Assembly: GCA_008921705.1 (NCBI GenBank)
Contig: VFFE01006811.1
Span: 229,184 to 293,183 of the forward strand
From: Burhinus oedicnemus
Lineage: Eukaryota; Chordata; Aves; Charadriiformes; Burhinidae
Direction of reading: 5' to 3'
Length of the DNA stretch: 64,000 bases
This document shows, in pieces, positions 1 to 14,549 of the stretch. Every line of letters starts with the position of its first letter. The first letter of the stretch is position 1. The position numbers were made by a program, and so were the translations under genes. The notes beneath the pieces are model-generated. The model did not search any database. It had not been told where the DNA came from and worked only from the letters and a program-made list of their open reading frames with translations.

Positions 1-916
1 TCTAACTTATCTTATTCTGCACTGTCTCAACAAGAATTTCTTTTTAGCATCAGAAGACTAGCACAGTGTAAGGAATAAAAAATGTGCTGTCATTTAACAT
101 GTCTAATTTAAACTGAAGACTGAGATTTAAAGACGCTTTGGCATTCTGAACACTCCAAGATGCAAATTCAACACAGCTGGCTCAGCAGTCAACAAATAAT
201 TACTTTACAGTGATAGACTGTCCTGTATCCCAGGACTCATTATTGGATTCTATATACAGCTTTACAGAGCAAACAGCATTCGTGTATTCTTAACGCTGTA
301 TCAGCTTCATTACTCCTGAATTGAATGCCAGCATTATAAACGAACCCGAATGTTTGCTGAGCTCCACATTTAAGACAGTTTAGGCCAAGGGATTTCAAAA
401 TATACAACATTTTAAACAGACCCAAAAATTTACAAAGAATTTTAGAAAAAGCAAATTAAAAAGTGGCCAGTATTGCTGTCCATGGGAAATGCAAATCAGT
501 AAGAAAGACTGTTTCCTAGCTGAGCAGCTTGTACAGCAACATGTAGCATGGCCAAAAATACATTTACTTAACCTTAGGTTCACAACTCTTTTGGACAGTT
601 GTTGTTCCTTGGCTCTTTGCAGTAACTCTGTTTCCAGTACCTGCTCTACCTGTCTCCATTTCAATGGTCCCTAAGAGACATAAGGTTTATACTTGCTTTC
701 AAGTTGACATCTTAGGACATGATGTCTAGGACATTCTTTCAGGCCTTTAGTCTAATAAGACGTCAGTAAAAATAGTATTACTTATAGTATTATATATGAT
801 ATCTGCTTAAATTTTTTCAGAGATTGATACAATATTTGGAAAAAAACATTTACAACAGTTTTAAGACTTTGCTCAAAATGACAGAGAGGAACAGGACGCC
901 AGAAAAAACCAGAGCA

Positions 917-1107
917 ATCATAGAATCACTGAATGGTTTAGGTTGGAAGGGACCTTAAAGATCATCTAGTTCCAACACCCCTGCCGTGGGCAAGGACACC
1001 TCCCACTAGACCAGGTTGCTCAAAGCCTCATCCAACCTGGCCTTGAACGCTTCCAGGGATGGGGCATCCACAACTTCTCTAGGCAGCCTGTTCCAGTGCC
1101 TCATCAA
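917..1107 (-). mobile_element. CR1 LINE 3' end fragment
   Basis: Read on the minus strand this is the 3' tail of a CR1 non-LTR retrotransposon. It contains the reverse-transcriptase C-terminal segment, then GATCTTTAAGGTCCCTTCCA-type sequence, and ends in a short ATTCTATG-like repeat near 917. It is severely 5'-truncated. Confidence 0.92.
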
Positions 1108-1256
1108 TGTAACATGCTATGGTCCCTACATGAACACTGTGAGCATTAACTTGCTACTGCATGTTGTTATATGATGGAAAAATATGATTCTTTCAGTCTT
1201 GAAGGTCCAATTCCCCCATAAGTCAGCACTCACTAAGATTAATATCCTTTCACTGC

Positions 1257-1515
1257 TCACAGAATCACCAGGGTTGGAAGGGACCTCTGGAGATCATCTA
1301 GTCCAACCCCCCTGCCAGAGCAGGGTCACCTAGAGCAGGTTGCACAGGATGGCGTCCAGGAGGGTTTTGAATGTCTCGAGTCAGAGACTCCACCACCTCT
1401 CTGGGCAGCCTGTGCCAGTGCTCTGCCACCCTCAAAGTAAAGTTTCTCCTTATGTCTAGATGTAACTTCCTATGTTTAAGTTCATGCCCATTACCTCTTG
1501 TCCTAGGTATGAGAA
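1257..1515 (-). mobile_element. CR1 LINE 3' end fragment, different subfamily
   Basis: This is another CR1 tail in the same orientation as the neighbour at 917-1107. It carries the variant GATCTCCAGAGGTCCCTTCCA 3' end that marks a different CR1 subfamily, and it also lacks the long terminal repeat run. Similarity to CR1 fades beyond about 1515. Confidence 0.88.
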
Positions 1516-2410
1516 TTCAGTGGGGCCTTCTCAGGAGCTTTTATGTCCCTCTCAATTTTTGTTAAAAACTCAACCTTTTCCTCTTTCAAAAACTTTTCTT
1601 CCTTTAGGGTTCTACTCCTCCTTTTCTGTATGGACTCTTCTTTATTCCCTTTCCTTTTCTCAGCTGAACTCAGGCTAGTAGTCCCAGAGGGGCTACTTTA
1701 ATTTAGCACTTTTAATTACAAACCCCATTTACTCCAATACCCTGAAATGTATTACCTATTATAATCTTCAAAAGATGCCACACATTATTGGCTTCATCAA
1801 GCTTGTCTGCTTCGTAGTGTCAGTTAACAAAATATAAAGAAGTACTTCCAAGATGTTTACAGCCTTTTAAACTTAAGAATGAACATCAGAACCAGGCTAC
1901 TTAGTTGAATGTATATGTTCACACTCAAAAGACATTTGGGTAATATTTTGCTCTGTTTTTTTCAGCACTGTATTCATATTGCAGACTATTCTTCATTTCA
2001 TGCTTGGCAATACAAGTACCCTAGTGCAAGGATTTTGTTTTGAGGAACTTGAGATAAAGTAAATGATGGAGAGAAAAACATCAATAGATTATATTATACA
2101 GATCTATTTGACAGCTTGCCAGTCACAAATACATTCTGTTAAATTACCTGTAGGAGAAATTATTTTGTAACTCAGAAAGGTCAATAATCAAATGAGTTAA
2201 TCCAAGCTATCCAAAACAATGAGCACAAAAAAATGTTCCTAAGACTGTTTTCTTTGGGCGGAAAGATCAAAGACCTTTGCCATGGAAGAGAAATATCACC
2301 GTTATTATCTCAGCAACAAATCCAGATGCCTCCTTCCCATATATGGGACAAAAAGAGCTCACACATTTTCTTCCCTTTTCAAGATTTCTAAGGATTAGAA
2401 AGATTTACAT

Positions 2411-2478
2411 TGGATTTGTATATATATGGATTTGTATGTATCTATATATGGATTTGTCCTATGTACGGATCTGTACTG
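2411..2478. repeat. Imperfect tandem repeat, GGATTTGT units
   Basis: Four copies of a GGATTTGT or GGATCTGT core are spaced 16-22 bp apart and separated by TATATAT-type stretches. It looks like a short decaying minisatellite. Confidence 0.7.
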
Positions 2479-5050
2479 TGCTGTGTCCTCCACATGGCTG
2501 GAGCTGCCTGTCAGGAAATGGTTAAAGCAGAGAATAACATGCTTGGTGGGTTATCCAGGGCTCCAGAAGTAGGGAATTATATTTGCTGCCGTTTAGTAAC
2601 CACCTGGCCCTCTGGACCGTGCTAGTCGTCTCCCGGCACAGGAACTGTTGTGGTGAAGTACACACTGGCCAAGGAGCCCTAAATGGAGATAGAGACGGTT
2701 CATTTTCTAGTGTTGCTGGAGACCAGTTAGAGATTAACAAAGAAAGAATTGCTTTGCCAGTTTATTCGTTCCTGTCAAGAAGGCAAGCTGTTATTTTGAA
2801 AGGAGCTAACGACACGATGGCGAAAACCATATAAGCTGAACAGAAACTTCTCCTGCATCCTCCAGCCAACTGTAAAGTCAGCCAGCAGAAATCTTGGAAA
2901 TGGTACAAGTCTTCCTGCATTGAGAGCACTCAGGTTTGGATGCCAAGAATAAATCTCACTCTGAGGGAAACCTCTGAAGTAACTGCTGTTGACTGAGCTG
3001 TTAGTGGCTGCGAAGGCAGAGCTGAGTGTGGCAGACAGTGTCATGCCATACCAGATGCGCCATCCCCCCTGGCCCCATTTACACCAGATTTTGCCTTACT
3101 CGTCAGTGTGGGAAGAGAAGGAGATGGTGCAGCCCCCCCTTCCTTTGCCTCAGACTGGCAACTCCAGGCCTCTCCTTTGGTTCACTCCAGCTACTCTGTG
3201 CTGTCCCAGAAAGCTGAAACAGTCATAAACACCATTTAACTGGTTGATTAAGTCAGTTCACAGCTGCTTTTCATCACCAGAATTTTGCAAAGCAACCACT
3301 GGGTCTAGGCTGTTATTTTAAGTCCCTTTACCAGGACAAAGCACTAAGTTGCACAAAGCTGGCTTTGGGACTTGTCAGCATCCTAAAGAAGGAAACAGCA
3401 CTGGGAAGGTTGGTGCAATAACCAGGAAAGCTCTGATTTGCAAATAATGCTTGGTAGTGACCACTTTCAGCTGTAAGATGGGAGAATAGTTTCTGTAATG
3501 GCTTCTGCATGCTGCACACCTGTACTTCACTAAACAAGACAGTCCTTAAGATGTATCATACCTTGAACTTGAAGTTTAGCTACTGAAAAAGAGCATGAAA
3601 TATATAATTCATGAAAGAACCAGAATTCATCAAGGCAGTTCATGCTAAAATACCCTGAGTCTTGTGCAATGTCATAAACTCCTTGGCTGATGCATGCATC
3701 ATCTAGCAATTCCCATCCCCAGATCCAAGGAAAGATCCAGCAAGTATTTCCTCGAAGACATATTAATTTGAAGCCCAGTCCAATGTACTCCCCTTCTCAA
3801 TTCCTTAAGCCAGGTTCCTCGTGAAAACTCCTCCTGACGTTAGTTACTCAGCTTGGATGAGTGATGGCTGAATAAGGCCTGTGGGATTTGGCTTTCTGAG
3901 AATGATGCTCAGACTCCTTTTTCCTGTGTCCGGGGTCTTCTGCATTTGAAATCTTTCTCACCACCTGATCATGGGTGCTCTATATCCTCTCTTCATAAAT
4001 GCATTCCAAGTCACTGAGAAGAACACTTATTTTATGTGTTATTTATTTTAGGTTACTATGGCCATAGTAACCATATACAAAGTAAGTCAGAGTACTGCAA
4101 ACACAAAGTAATGAGAAATTATTCAGAATGTATATTTTTAAAAAATAAATAACCAGAGAAAAATTATTTCCATAATGTTTAGAAAAAATCAAAACCAAAA
4201 TCAGAATTAAATAATGCCCTACAGATTCTGCCATTAAGCAGTAAAAAAGAAATTAAAATGCACCCCGCTGTTGATTTTATTTGATGAATCTCAGTCATAA
4301 CTGTGACAATTTTATTCTGCTCCATTATCTTCATAGCCCAAACCAGCAATATTCCCAAACAACTGGATTATTTCCTCCTCACTGAGTAATAAGTAAGATA
4401 GCTGAACATTTTCTTCACTGGAGGTTCTCTATTACAGAAAGAACAACATTTTTTCAGGAGTGGATGCAGCCTTGAACCGAACTGGGAGCTGTGCATGACT
4501 TTGCAACCCTGGCTGTCCTGTACCCGTGCTGTTTAGTCCACCAACTATACTGACACAGTTAATTGCCGGTTTGATGGTATGTGACAGTCAGAGCCTATTT
4601 GCTGACTTGAAGTTGCCTTTGAAGTTGGCTAGGTGGTGCTAGAATATGCTTCTGCATTGCATTAAGGAGCATATGGCTCATATTCTCCTTACTGTTGATC
4701 AGAGAGTACTTAAAACTTGGTTTTGCAGTGTGCCTCCACACTTAAAAATTGTAAAATGAGTGAGTTATGCAGTCCAGCCCTGGACCAGAAACCATTAACA
4801 GTGTCTCATTTACTAAATATTCAGTTGATTTTAAGGATAGAAATTTAAAAAAAAATTAAATTTAAAAAATCTCCATTGCCATAGGATACAGCTACTTGGC
4901 AATATACCAGTGCTTTGTAACTCTGCAGGTTTTTTTGTCTGCCTTGATATAGGAATTTGGACCAGTTGTGCAGTTTAATTTTCCTTGCTGACACAAATCT
5001 TGACCCTTGGTCCCCCTAGCTGTTTTTGCAGGGTGGTTCTGTGTTTTTCT

Positions 5051-5066
5051 TTGTTTGTTTGTTTGT
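5051..5066. repeat. Short GTTT microsatellite
   Basis: About four units of TTGT/GTTT stand in tandem in intergenic DNA. Confidence 0.8.
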
Positions 5067-8000
5067 AACTCGCTTGGGTCCACCGACTCGAAGAAACATG
5101 CGATGTAATTAATACGGAAGAGCTGCAGAGACAGTTGAGCACAGCCTGAATTTATATTTTCACTTGGCTGGTCAGAAAATTGGTTGCAATTCAAAATGAA
5201 TGTGTCATCCCAGATCGCACACTCTATTCTGTGGACAGCTACACACGCACAACAACAGCTGAAATGAAAATGTAAGTCTCAGAGGACATTTAACCTCCAA
5301 TATTCTCAACTTCTTTTATCACCACTGACCCCAAATTGCATATTGGCCTTTTCACAAAGATAAAAAAAGGGTTTGAACTGCTGAAAAATGAGTTATAGCA
5401 AATAAATGCAATGTGTACCAATACAGTCCTCATATTCTGCTGGTAAGCAAACGGTTGCTGGTATTTTATAGTTTTGGGAAGATGAGTTGGACCTTTGCTG
5501 ATATGTGCTTGCTGACTGCTGTAAAGCCTGCAGGAGCAGCATGCCTGCCACCGCACAGGGAATTCCAGAAACACAAGAAAGCTGATCACAGCTCGGCCAT
5601 TGCCATGAATGTGGTTGCATGTTTGCAAAATAGCAGGAAGTTCCTTTTTCTCTCCAATCTGGAAACTGAAGAAACAAAGAGATTTTTTTTTTTTGTAGCC
5701 CATGTGCTGAAGAAAACAAAAAAAAAAGAGAACTAATACAGAGAAAACATTTTTCTGTTAAAGTAAATATTGATACAGCTGTTTATTGCACTATCTACTG
5801 AGAAAAACAATACCTCTATAAGGTCAAAGGGCATTCAAATAAACATTACCACACTTTCTGGAGAGGTAAGTTTCAAATTATTGCAGAAGGAGCTGTCACA
5901 TGAATGCAGAACTCGATTCATTCATGTAGGATTTGCTGCTGTCAGTCCTCCCCCTTGAGCAAGAGATGTTGAGCAAGTCTCAGGTCACAATGTCGGGCTG
6001 TTCCATGTAGCAGGAACTAGATGGAGGCTCTGGGCTGGATTTTCGGTGCAATCTGTACAAAAGGGAGATCTCAGTGCTCAAAGAGAGCAGGATGCTGGTT
6101 TCTCTGCCAGGTGACAGTCCTGAGCACTGTGTTACTCAGGATTGTGAGATTTCTTTTTTCCTTTCTCCTCTTTTCCATGCAAAGCCAACCAACCTCAGCA
6201 AGAGGGATTTAGATACCCCTGCCCAAGATGCAACGAGGGAGCTAGCCTCAAGTTGGTTGAAAGAAATGGGTTAAAATCTCTTCTTGTTGGGGAGAGATTG
6301 GCATTTGAGTTAGCCCCATGGCCTGTGACTGAAAAGGGGGGAAGGGAGGAGTCTTTCTCTGGCTGTGTTCAACTGGGGTTGCACATAGTCTGAGAATAAC
6401 TACGGGCTAGTGCTTTGTAATTGGAATAGTATCTGCTGTGGAAATCCTCAAAAATCCCAAGAGCTTAGCTAACTGGTGTGCTCACATGTGGGCAGATGAA
6501 GCTTAGCTGATTGTAGCCAGGAATTCTCACCTAGGTCAGGTGTGAGTTTTGATTTAGGCATCCAGAGCCAGATGCAGCATACTGAAGAGACAGTTCTCCT
6601 GAAGCTAGATCCCATGGCACACACAGCAACTTGGAAGATTAATTCCAAAATAAAACCCTAAACCTTCTCTTTAGTGCTGGGCAGCCCTAAAGACACCAAA
6701 TATCATGGGGAGGGGCATTCATATGAGCTATTTCTTTCAGAATCTGTCATGGTTAGAAATAACCCTTTGTCATTTGTGATATATCTCATCACAAGCCTTA
6801 AGCTTACAGGAATCATAACTCACAAGTGCTTCTTTTTGTCCATTAACTATAAAGAGGGTGTAATGTGCTGGTATAATACCTATGGTAAGGACATGTAACA
6901 CTAGGTGAGATAAGCCTCAGCATAGCTGCCTTCTGGGATGACTGAAGAGTCAGATGCTGGAAGGGAGGAAGAGCAGTGACACCAACACCATGGATCAGCT
7001 GAAAGACTTCATATGTGCCAGCCCGCTCAGGGGCATGGGCACAGCAAGTGCCCTGAGTTCATTCCCCTCTTCCCTCAGCTTTGAGTGAAAGGCAATGTAC
7101 TCTAACTGAAGAGTATCAACCTCCTCCATATTGCATTGTAACAGCACTTAGAGGTCCCAGGCCAGAGCAGCAGTCCTTTGCTCTTGGCCCTGTTGAAATA
7201 CTTGAGTGATGGCCTCCATCTAGGTCAGCAAGGCAGATAAGAGGCAGAAGGAGTCACAGGGCAGGATGGCTTAAAGGCTACAGTGAGGTGAGGACTGAGT
7301 TGCTTGACTCTTGCAGATATACCCGGATGATCATTGACCTCTCTATGCTGCTGGGAAGCTGCTCCCAGAAGCTGCCTCCTCCACCTTTTCCAGCTCCCAG
7401 ACCACTACTAACAGAAGAGAAGTACAACCTTACTGTTCTTTCTGACAAAGTAACTCAGACTGCCCAGCACACCTCTATGACCACAGCAAGCCACCTGATA
7501 CAACTTGATTTTAAATTATCTAATTTAATTGTAGGAAGTGGCCTTTGGCCTTATGCCCCCGCTTTTAAAAGGATTGCTTCAGCTCCAGTCATTATATTTA
7601 TGCATGAACCACCCACTTTGATATGGAAATTGTTGCAGCCCAAGGAGATTTCATTAAGTAATTAGGGAGGAGAGCATATAATGTCGTTTGCTGTAACTGG
7701 ATCTACAGCGCCAATCAATAAGTGACCATATGTGGGTGAGCCAGGAGCATTTCAATACCTTTAGCATCCCCATGAAAAAAACAATGCAAGAGGGAGCTCC
7801 TTTATCTGTGACACAATCTTGTGGTCTCAGGCATATTTTCATTGCTTAAAAGAATCACACGAGCCATGCTGTCATATCAAACTGCACAAAGCAGGCAGAT
7901 TTATCATCTGCCTGGAAAAGCATGGCAACCAAAGAGCTCTGCAGTTCTAAGCCAAGAGCTTGACAAGCACTGTAAGAGTAAAACCTGCTTTATATCAGAG

Positions 8001-11000
8001 CTTTCATAATCAGGCCATGTTCTGCATTTATAGTCCAAGTTTGCTACTCTTAAAGGTCAGATTTGTTCTGGAGTCTGAAAGAAATTCATGGTATTAAGTG
8101 CTAATGCAGCTGTAAATACAGCTTTCTAGCTTTTTTATTTTATTATTTTCCTCCTGTTCTGTTGGCTAAAACCCCCAACAGCTGGTGTTTGCTAGATTGC
8201 ATTCTTAGGGTGAAGAGTTTGTCCTACACACACAGAATGTGTTCATTCCTCAGGAATCAAGTGACCACACCAGAGCTAAACAATATGTAAAGCATACGGT
8301 TTATTTTGGACTATGATCTCTCCAGATGCTGAAAGCTGGTACATTTATTAACTTTTGAATACAAACCATTGATTTTCAGTAGAAAAATTAATACAAGGAA
8401 GAACAAAACCTTTTACTGGGAGGTGTTATCTGGAACTTCACTAAATGCCTGCTGCTTTCATACCTTCTGGTTTGCAGCACTCAGTGTCTGAACACAGAAA
8501 CAAGACAAAGTAGATGGGTTTTTATTTGCAAGAAACGTTTCATTAAGGCAAAATATCTTGAACCAACACCGTCTGCACTAATGGAAAAATTTCCATTGAA
8601 TTTGTGCGAGCTGGGGTGGACCACCTAGTTGAAGGCAAACCAAGTCATCATTTGCAGTGGCTCACGCATGGTTTGCAATCCAAATCTGTATTATTTAAAC
8701 AGCATTCATTATGGTCTAGCTTTGGCTTATACTTACCAGCTGCTCTTTTGGTTAGGTGGGTATCGGTAGGCCTCATGATCAATCACACTGCAGTCACGTT
8801 TTCAGGGCTCTTTACATCCAGAGCAACCTGAGCCTTAGGCCCAAGATGCAGGGGTAGCTGACTAACTGTTGTTTAAGACCCACTGAAATTATTGAGTCAT
8901 GGGTGTAAGCCGTACTTCAGTGATAACACATCTTTGAACATTTGGGTTTTAAATGCCCTGTATGTGAAGGTTTAAGCTCTGGAAGACAGGACTGCTGCCT
9001 GAGGGAAGTGCACGTCTGAGGCCCACTTGGGAGCACCAAGAGCTGGGACCGTGGCATGGAAAATGAGTAAAAGGTTTTTATCCTGTAATATTGCAGTTAT
9101 TAAAAGGCCTCAATCCTTCCAAGAAATCTATGACTCTTTTCAAATCCTTTTCCTGATCCCGTAAATCTCAGAAATCGATGTCACCTGAAAATGCCTGTGC
9201 CCTTCCCCAGTGGAGAGCTGGGCCCCTTCGGACTGCTGGCATGTCAAGGCCACCCAGCCTCAAGCTCTGCAGCTCTCTGCACCGACATGTCGCCCCGTGC
9301 TCCGGCCAAACTGTTGGCACACACTGAGTAAATCACTAATACCCAGTATGTAAAAGCCCTGGACATACAATTTTTGTACTGAAGCGTAGAATTCTTCAAG
9401 CAAAGGGGCTGTCGGGTACTTAAAGACATTATCAGTCTTGTATACGGGGCTGAGTTACGCAGGAAGAAAAGAGTATGTCCAAGACATGTTCGTACACCTT
9501 TTCCTGTATTGCGTTCACTTTCATTTTGTTGAGTTAGCATAGTAAAGTTGGTCAAGAGTACGAGGCCACGCCCAGCTGAAGGGCCATGATATGTGTTGTC
9601 TTCTCAAATGCATTTCTGTTGCCTCACTGACAGTTATCTGACTTTACCACCCCAAGAAGTTGGGGGTTTCAGGTAGGGTTGTGCACGGAGTTGGAAAACA
9701 GTTGTTATCAAAGCAATGGATAGTTATCAAGGCAGAAGAAATGGGTGAGGAGGGTGTGATGCAGTATACAATGTCATGGGTGTGTTTGCCGATGATGTAA
9801 TGGTGAGTTCCAGCCTTCTCAGGTGGTGCAATTTTACTTTTGTTCTTTTTTATGTGGGTATGTGGTAATGATGTTATGTGTGCAGCAACTGTCTGCTTCA
9901 TAATGTGGCTTTTTGCATGTTTGCTACTTGTCAATGCCTGTCTGGAGGAACCGTCAGCAGCCACTGCCAAGGGCTGGAGGAAGCAGACCGATGGGGACAG
10001 AAGTAGCGAAAGGCAGTATTTTTTATGTCAGCAGCTGTGTGTTCACCCTGGTGAGTCAACAGCTGGAGATGCATTCATGAGATGGCAGCTGCCTATGAAA
10101 TCTCCTTTGGCAAAGCCAATAATGGAGAAAGTTTAATACACATTGCATATCTGTCATTTTAACACGCCTCTACCACCTACTCAGACCTGGAAATGCTATC
10201 CCTGCCTTTCAGGCACTCAGCGTGAAGGCTTAGTCTTCAGCAGGGACGCCAAGCTACCGTGCGCTGAGCTTCAATCAGGCAAGACTTGCTGCAAAGCTCA
10301 TTTGCAGAGCTAATTTGGGTAATGGATACAAGTTTCTAGCTTATTTAAAATGCAGCAACACAAAAGCCTTCACTATGGTACAAGCTCCCCACAGGATCAC
10401 CTCCATGCCAAGCTCAGTTTCTATGGGTAAAGTTATTTAAACCTCATTTTTCTTCAGCCAAAAGCAGGTGTGCCAAAAACTAATTTCAGTTAGTAGCCAA
10501 AGGTAGAGGCTTTTTGTTTAAAATACTTGAAAAGACCAATGTGGCAATTATATATACACACAGGCCATAAGAGAAGTTTTATATTAAATTACCAAAAAAT
10601 TTAGGATGAAATCCTCATCCTAAAATTGTTACCAGAAATTTTCATAACATGCAGTGACAACTAGACACACTTACATCCAGTATCCTCATCATACCCGATG
10701 CAGACCAGTCAACTGAAACTGTATCTTCAGGACATCCACACATGCATGTTGAAAACAGAAACAGAGAGGGAAACTTGAACAAGCCCAGCGTTTGGCACCT
10801 TGTCGTTTAGCCACACAGGTAACTTCTGATGCCACATCTTTTTCCCTATTTCTCTGAGGAATAACTTAGAGTCTAGTTCTGACTCTCTGTCCACGTAATT
10901 CAAGTTGTTTGCTTTTGAAAAGTAAACTGATCATCCATCTTTGTAAAGGATCTCTTGAGTGTTACAAGAAGTGCTTTCACCTAGATATGAGGATAACACC

Positions 11001-14000
11001 TCACTGGGATGAGAGATCATAGCCCACAACTTGTCAGGCACAGACTCCAACATTTCTCTTTTGGTCGGTAATGATATATAAAAGCATACATACTTACATA
11101 CGTATCATCCCTCCCACACATCCACAAACAATCATTCCTGGAAATTGAGATGGTCAAACCCAACAAAACTTTATTTTTCTTTCTTTGAAGATACATCCAA
11201 TTTTAATGTGATTGAATTTCAGGGGGGACTCAAAATTTCTCAACTCTTCCCTGAATTACATCAATACCAAAAAAATATTTGAAACAATTATTAAAAAGAT
11301 TATTATTTCGAGGGTAATCTATTTTTGAGAAATCATTTCAATAGTCTTCTCAAAGAGCTTTTATATTTTTAATATTTTTAGCTTTAAAAAAGTGATTATG
11401 TAAGGAAAAACATATAACACGTTTTTTTAATAAGTTTGATTTTCTAAATAAAAGAGAGACTGCTATCCAGTCTTCATAACTCCCGGAAGTATAAATATGT
11501 TATGATAAAAGACAATAAATGCACACAGGTGGATAAATACTTTATATCCATAAATAAGGGACACAATAGTGAACAGTGGTCTAACCATAATTTCAGCCAG
11601 ACCTGACCCGCTTGCTGAGGTGCTGGCTGTCAGCAGGGCTTGCACTAGTAGCTTGACAATGGGGATCGGAAATGGCTCATATCCTCCTCACTCAGAAAAC
11701 CCTACAGAACACCCTGTAGACACATTTTTGAAGGTAGACTACAAAGTCAAGCCGGCAGTTTATATGATTTTATTAATTCCTGTCATTCAGGGCAGCTATC
11801 ATGGGCACCCTATTAATTGGATATTGTTATTATGGGTGCAAACATGTTATCTTGACATATCTAGCCTCTTTCATTGTAGTATGCATGTTCTTCCCAGGTA
11901 CCAAAAATAGAAACATAACTTCCTTTCTCTACAACCAAAACATATCCTGCAATAAAGGCAGTATGTCAATTAAAGGTTAGAGCCTTGATTTAGAACAGGA
12001 AATCCGGGAGGGATGCTGTAATCATATTTAAGGAAATATTTAAAATATAAAAATCACACAAAAACATACAGAGTCATTTCATTGTAAGTAAAACTGAGAC
12101 CAAATGCTCAAGCAGGTCATGGTCAGATGTCCTTATAGTCACAGGAAGCCGAGAGAATCAGAGAAGGTGAGTTTTCTGGATGGAAAATGGGGGTATTAAA
12201 AAGGACGAGTCTTGGAAAATGGGAGTTGTTGTTCTGATGGTGTGGTAAGGGACAGCAACTGGGTTTGCTGAGCATGAAAGTCTTGCATACTTTCTCATGT
12301 CCTTCATCAGAGGGGGACAGTCTGGCTCACCGAGCAGGCACCAGGGTCTGCAGAGGCTGGCAAACAGCAAGTGCAGCATCTTTATATCATTCGCAGGCCT
12401 GAGAATATGTGATCTCTCCGAGTTCAAATATTTCACTATTGCTTCACGTGCTGAAATGCAACTGTAAAAAAACCCCCATTCTCTATAATATCTATTTCTT
12501 GTGGAAGCCATACACTAACATATGAACGAATTAGGTAACTGTTGCAACACTACCAAGCTGTGTGAGGCAGTGATGCAATGCTTATTTTATGCTCCGGATT
12601 AACGCGAAAAAAGGGGCCTCAGCTGAAGTCGCACCGCGTCCAAGTGTATCCACCCAAACCCCGGTGCAGGGTGAGCCGCGCTGGACAGGAGATTTGGAGA
12701 ACTTGGGACTCTCAGCCTAGATATCACATTGCCATCTAGTGCACATCGCACAAACTGCGTGGGGAGGCCTGGAAGTTAAGATGCACAGCACTGAACACCT
12801 CTAAAAGGGAGGAGGATGTTCAGAAATGTTCGATTGGAGGGTTTTTATGTAATGGCAGCAGGAAATTCTTAATAGAAATCTCCAGTCTCCTCCCTCTTTT
12901 TCTAAAGGAGCAGGAATCATGTTGTGTGTCCCTCAGGTTGTGAGGGAACAGCAAGGTAAATTTGGAACTCTTAGCCTTTTCATTTTCCTTTCCCGGGTGT
13001 AGGAGAACCCAGGGAAGAGTCCTGTGTACCCGCTCCCTGTAAAAAGAGAAAGGACAAGGTGCAGGTAAGCCTTGCACAGCTCTTTCAGCTCAGCATTTGC
13101 TTGCAGATAGAATGCAAATATGTAACTCTCGTTTCTCATTCAAAACTATTCACTGTTTGCCTGTGGGATTGCTCCGTGGTTTGCATGTTACTCCCACATT
13201 GTGAACAGTGAGTTGTAAAGCGTTGATCTCTGATGCTTCTGGCAGGTGTGTTGCATTCCCAAATTTTGCGGCATGGGTGCACGTGGACCAGAAAAATCAA
13301 TATTGTCAAAACTGTAAAATATGCATTTTTATATCTAAATATGCCATTCGGGCTTTCAGACTGCAAGAGAGCATTTCTTCCTAAACACTATTTTGGAAAA
13401 TCCAAGAAAGTGGCTGAAAAAAAACCTAGAAGCCGTTAGCAAGAGGAGTTAATAGAAGTCTGCTCCTGAATTATTTAGCTGGGTATTCTTTCCATTCATT
13501 TCTCCCTTCTGCCTACAAAGAGGTTTAGGGGAAGTTCCATAAAAGGGCTCAGGTGTGAAGCAAGAACAGCGAAGGATTTAAGTTTTAAGTACCTGGTCCC
13601 ATATCTATGAAGAAGGTAACGTGGCTGCTCAGCAAGGGAGGATTGGGTTCCTGAGATGGGGATATGCAAAGACCAGCTGTCTCAGAGGGACTCCGTCAAA
13701 GCTAGCCAAAAAGTCATGGTGACTAGCCTCCTACATGACTTCTGTGGCCTCCTGTACTCATCACCTCTCTTTCTGCTTTGTTTTCAGCTCAGCAACTGTG
13801 TTAAAGAGCCCAGTCTTGAAAAATGCAGCTATGGAAAGAGATTATACAATGATCTAACAAGACGTCTTAGGTGACATGCTCTGGGACATTTGGGATATCC
13901 ATGAGTGACAAGTGATATGATACGGACTCTATGTGAGATCCAAACCTTCCTAACTAGCTACTAATAAAAAAATTAGGTGTCCTGAGAGATGTTGCATTTA

Positions 14001-14549
14001 TACAGCTAGGCAACTGAGACTGTTCATAGCATTCCTGCTTTCCCAGGTTTGCTTGCTTAGGTGCGTGGTACACTCCCATACTTGGTAGGGTATCAACAGT
14101 GAACGGTTTAGGGGCTGGTGTGCAACAAACTCTCTAGTGATATCGTGTTCCTGCTGCCCCAACCTGTGTAATGCCCAGGGCCTGTTGTGTTCAGTCTTGT
14201 AATCCTTATTGTGGAGCACTGCAGCCTGTCTTTCACTTTATAGCCATCCACCTGCACACCCCTACCTGCATCTGCGGCTGTTCTCCCTGTCCTGGTCCTC
14301 CAGAGTGCTCTTATCCTCATTGTCTTGCACAGGGGCACCCAGAAATTGCTGTTACAGCTGTTCAGTTGGGTTTTCTCGAAAGTCATTGCCATCACCATGT
14401 GAGTTGCCCTTCCTTCCTCCCTCTACATTTCATTCACCACTTCATAATTTTTACGATAAAGCTAAGTCACAGAAGGCAAAGGCAGAGATTGTGAGAATGA
14501 AGAACTGCCTACTGTAGGTGAAGATCAAGTACGAGACCATCTAAGGAAC

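Larger units (their letters stand above)
1516..14484. other. Intergenic DNA, no gene recognised
   Basis: There are open frames up to about 137 codons, but their number and length are what chance gives in AT-rich DNA of this size. None starts with a recognisable protein or shows splice-bounded conserved blocks. Apart from the short GGATTTGT tandem repeat, a GTTT repeat at 5051-5066 and a small CpG cluster near 12600-12690, nothing is assignable. Confidence 0.7.

Noticed and set aside
5290..5703. Minus-strand open frame of 137 codons
   Set aside because: No start context, no domain or family resemblance, and overlapping open frames in other phases. A few frames of this length are expected by chance in 64 kb of AT-rich DNA.
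7288..7665. Plus-strand open frame of 125 codons
   Set aside because: Composition is ordinary non-coding translation without conserved blocks or splice borders.
12158..12511. Minus-strand 117-codon frame starting MASTRNRYY
   Set aside because: It has an ATG but no recognisable family and no promoter or exon support. Its length is within chance expectation.
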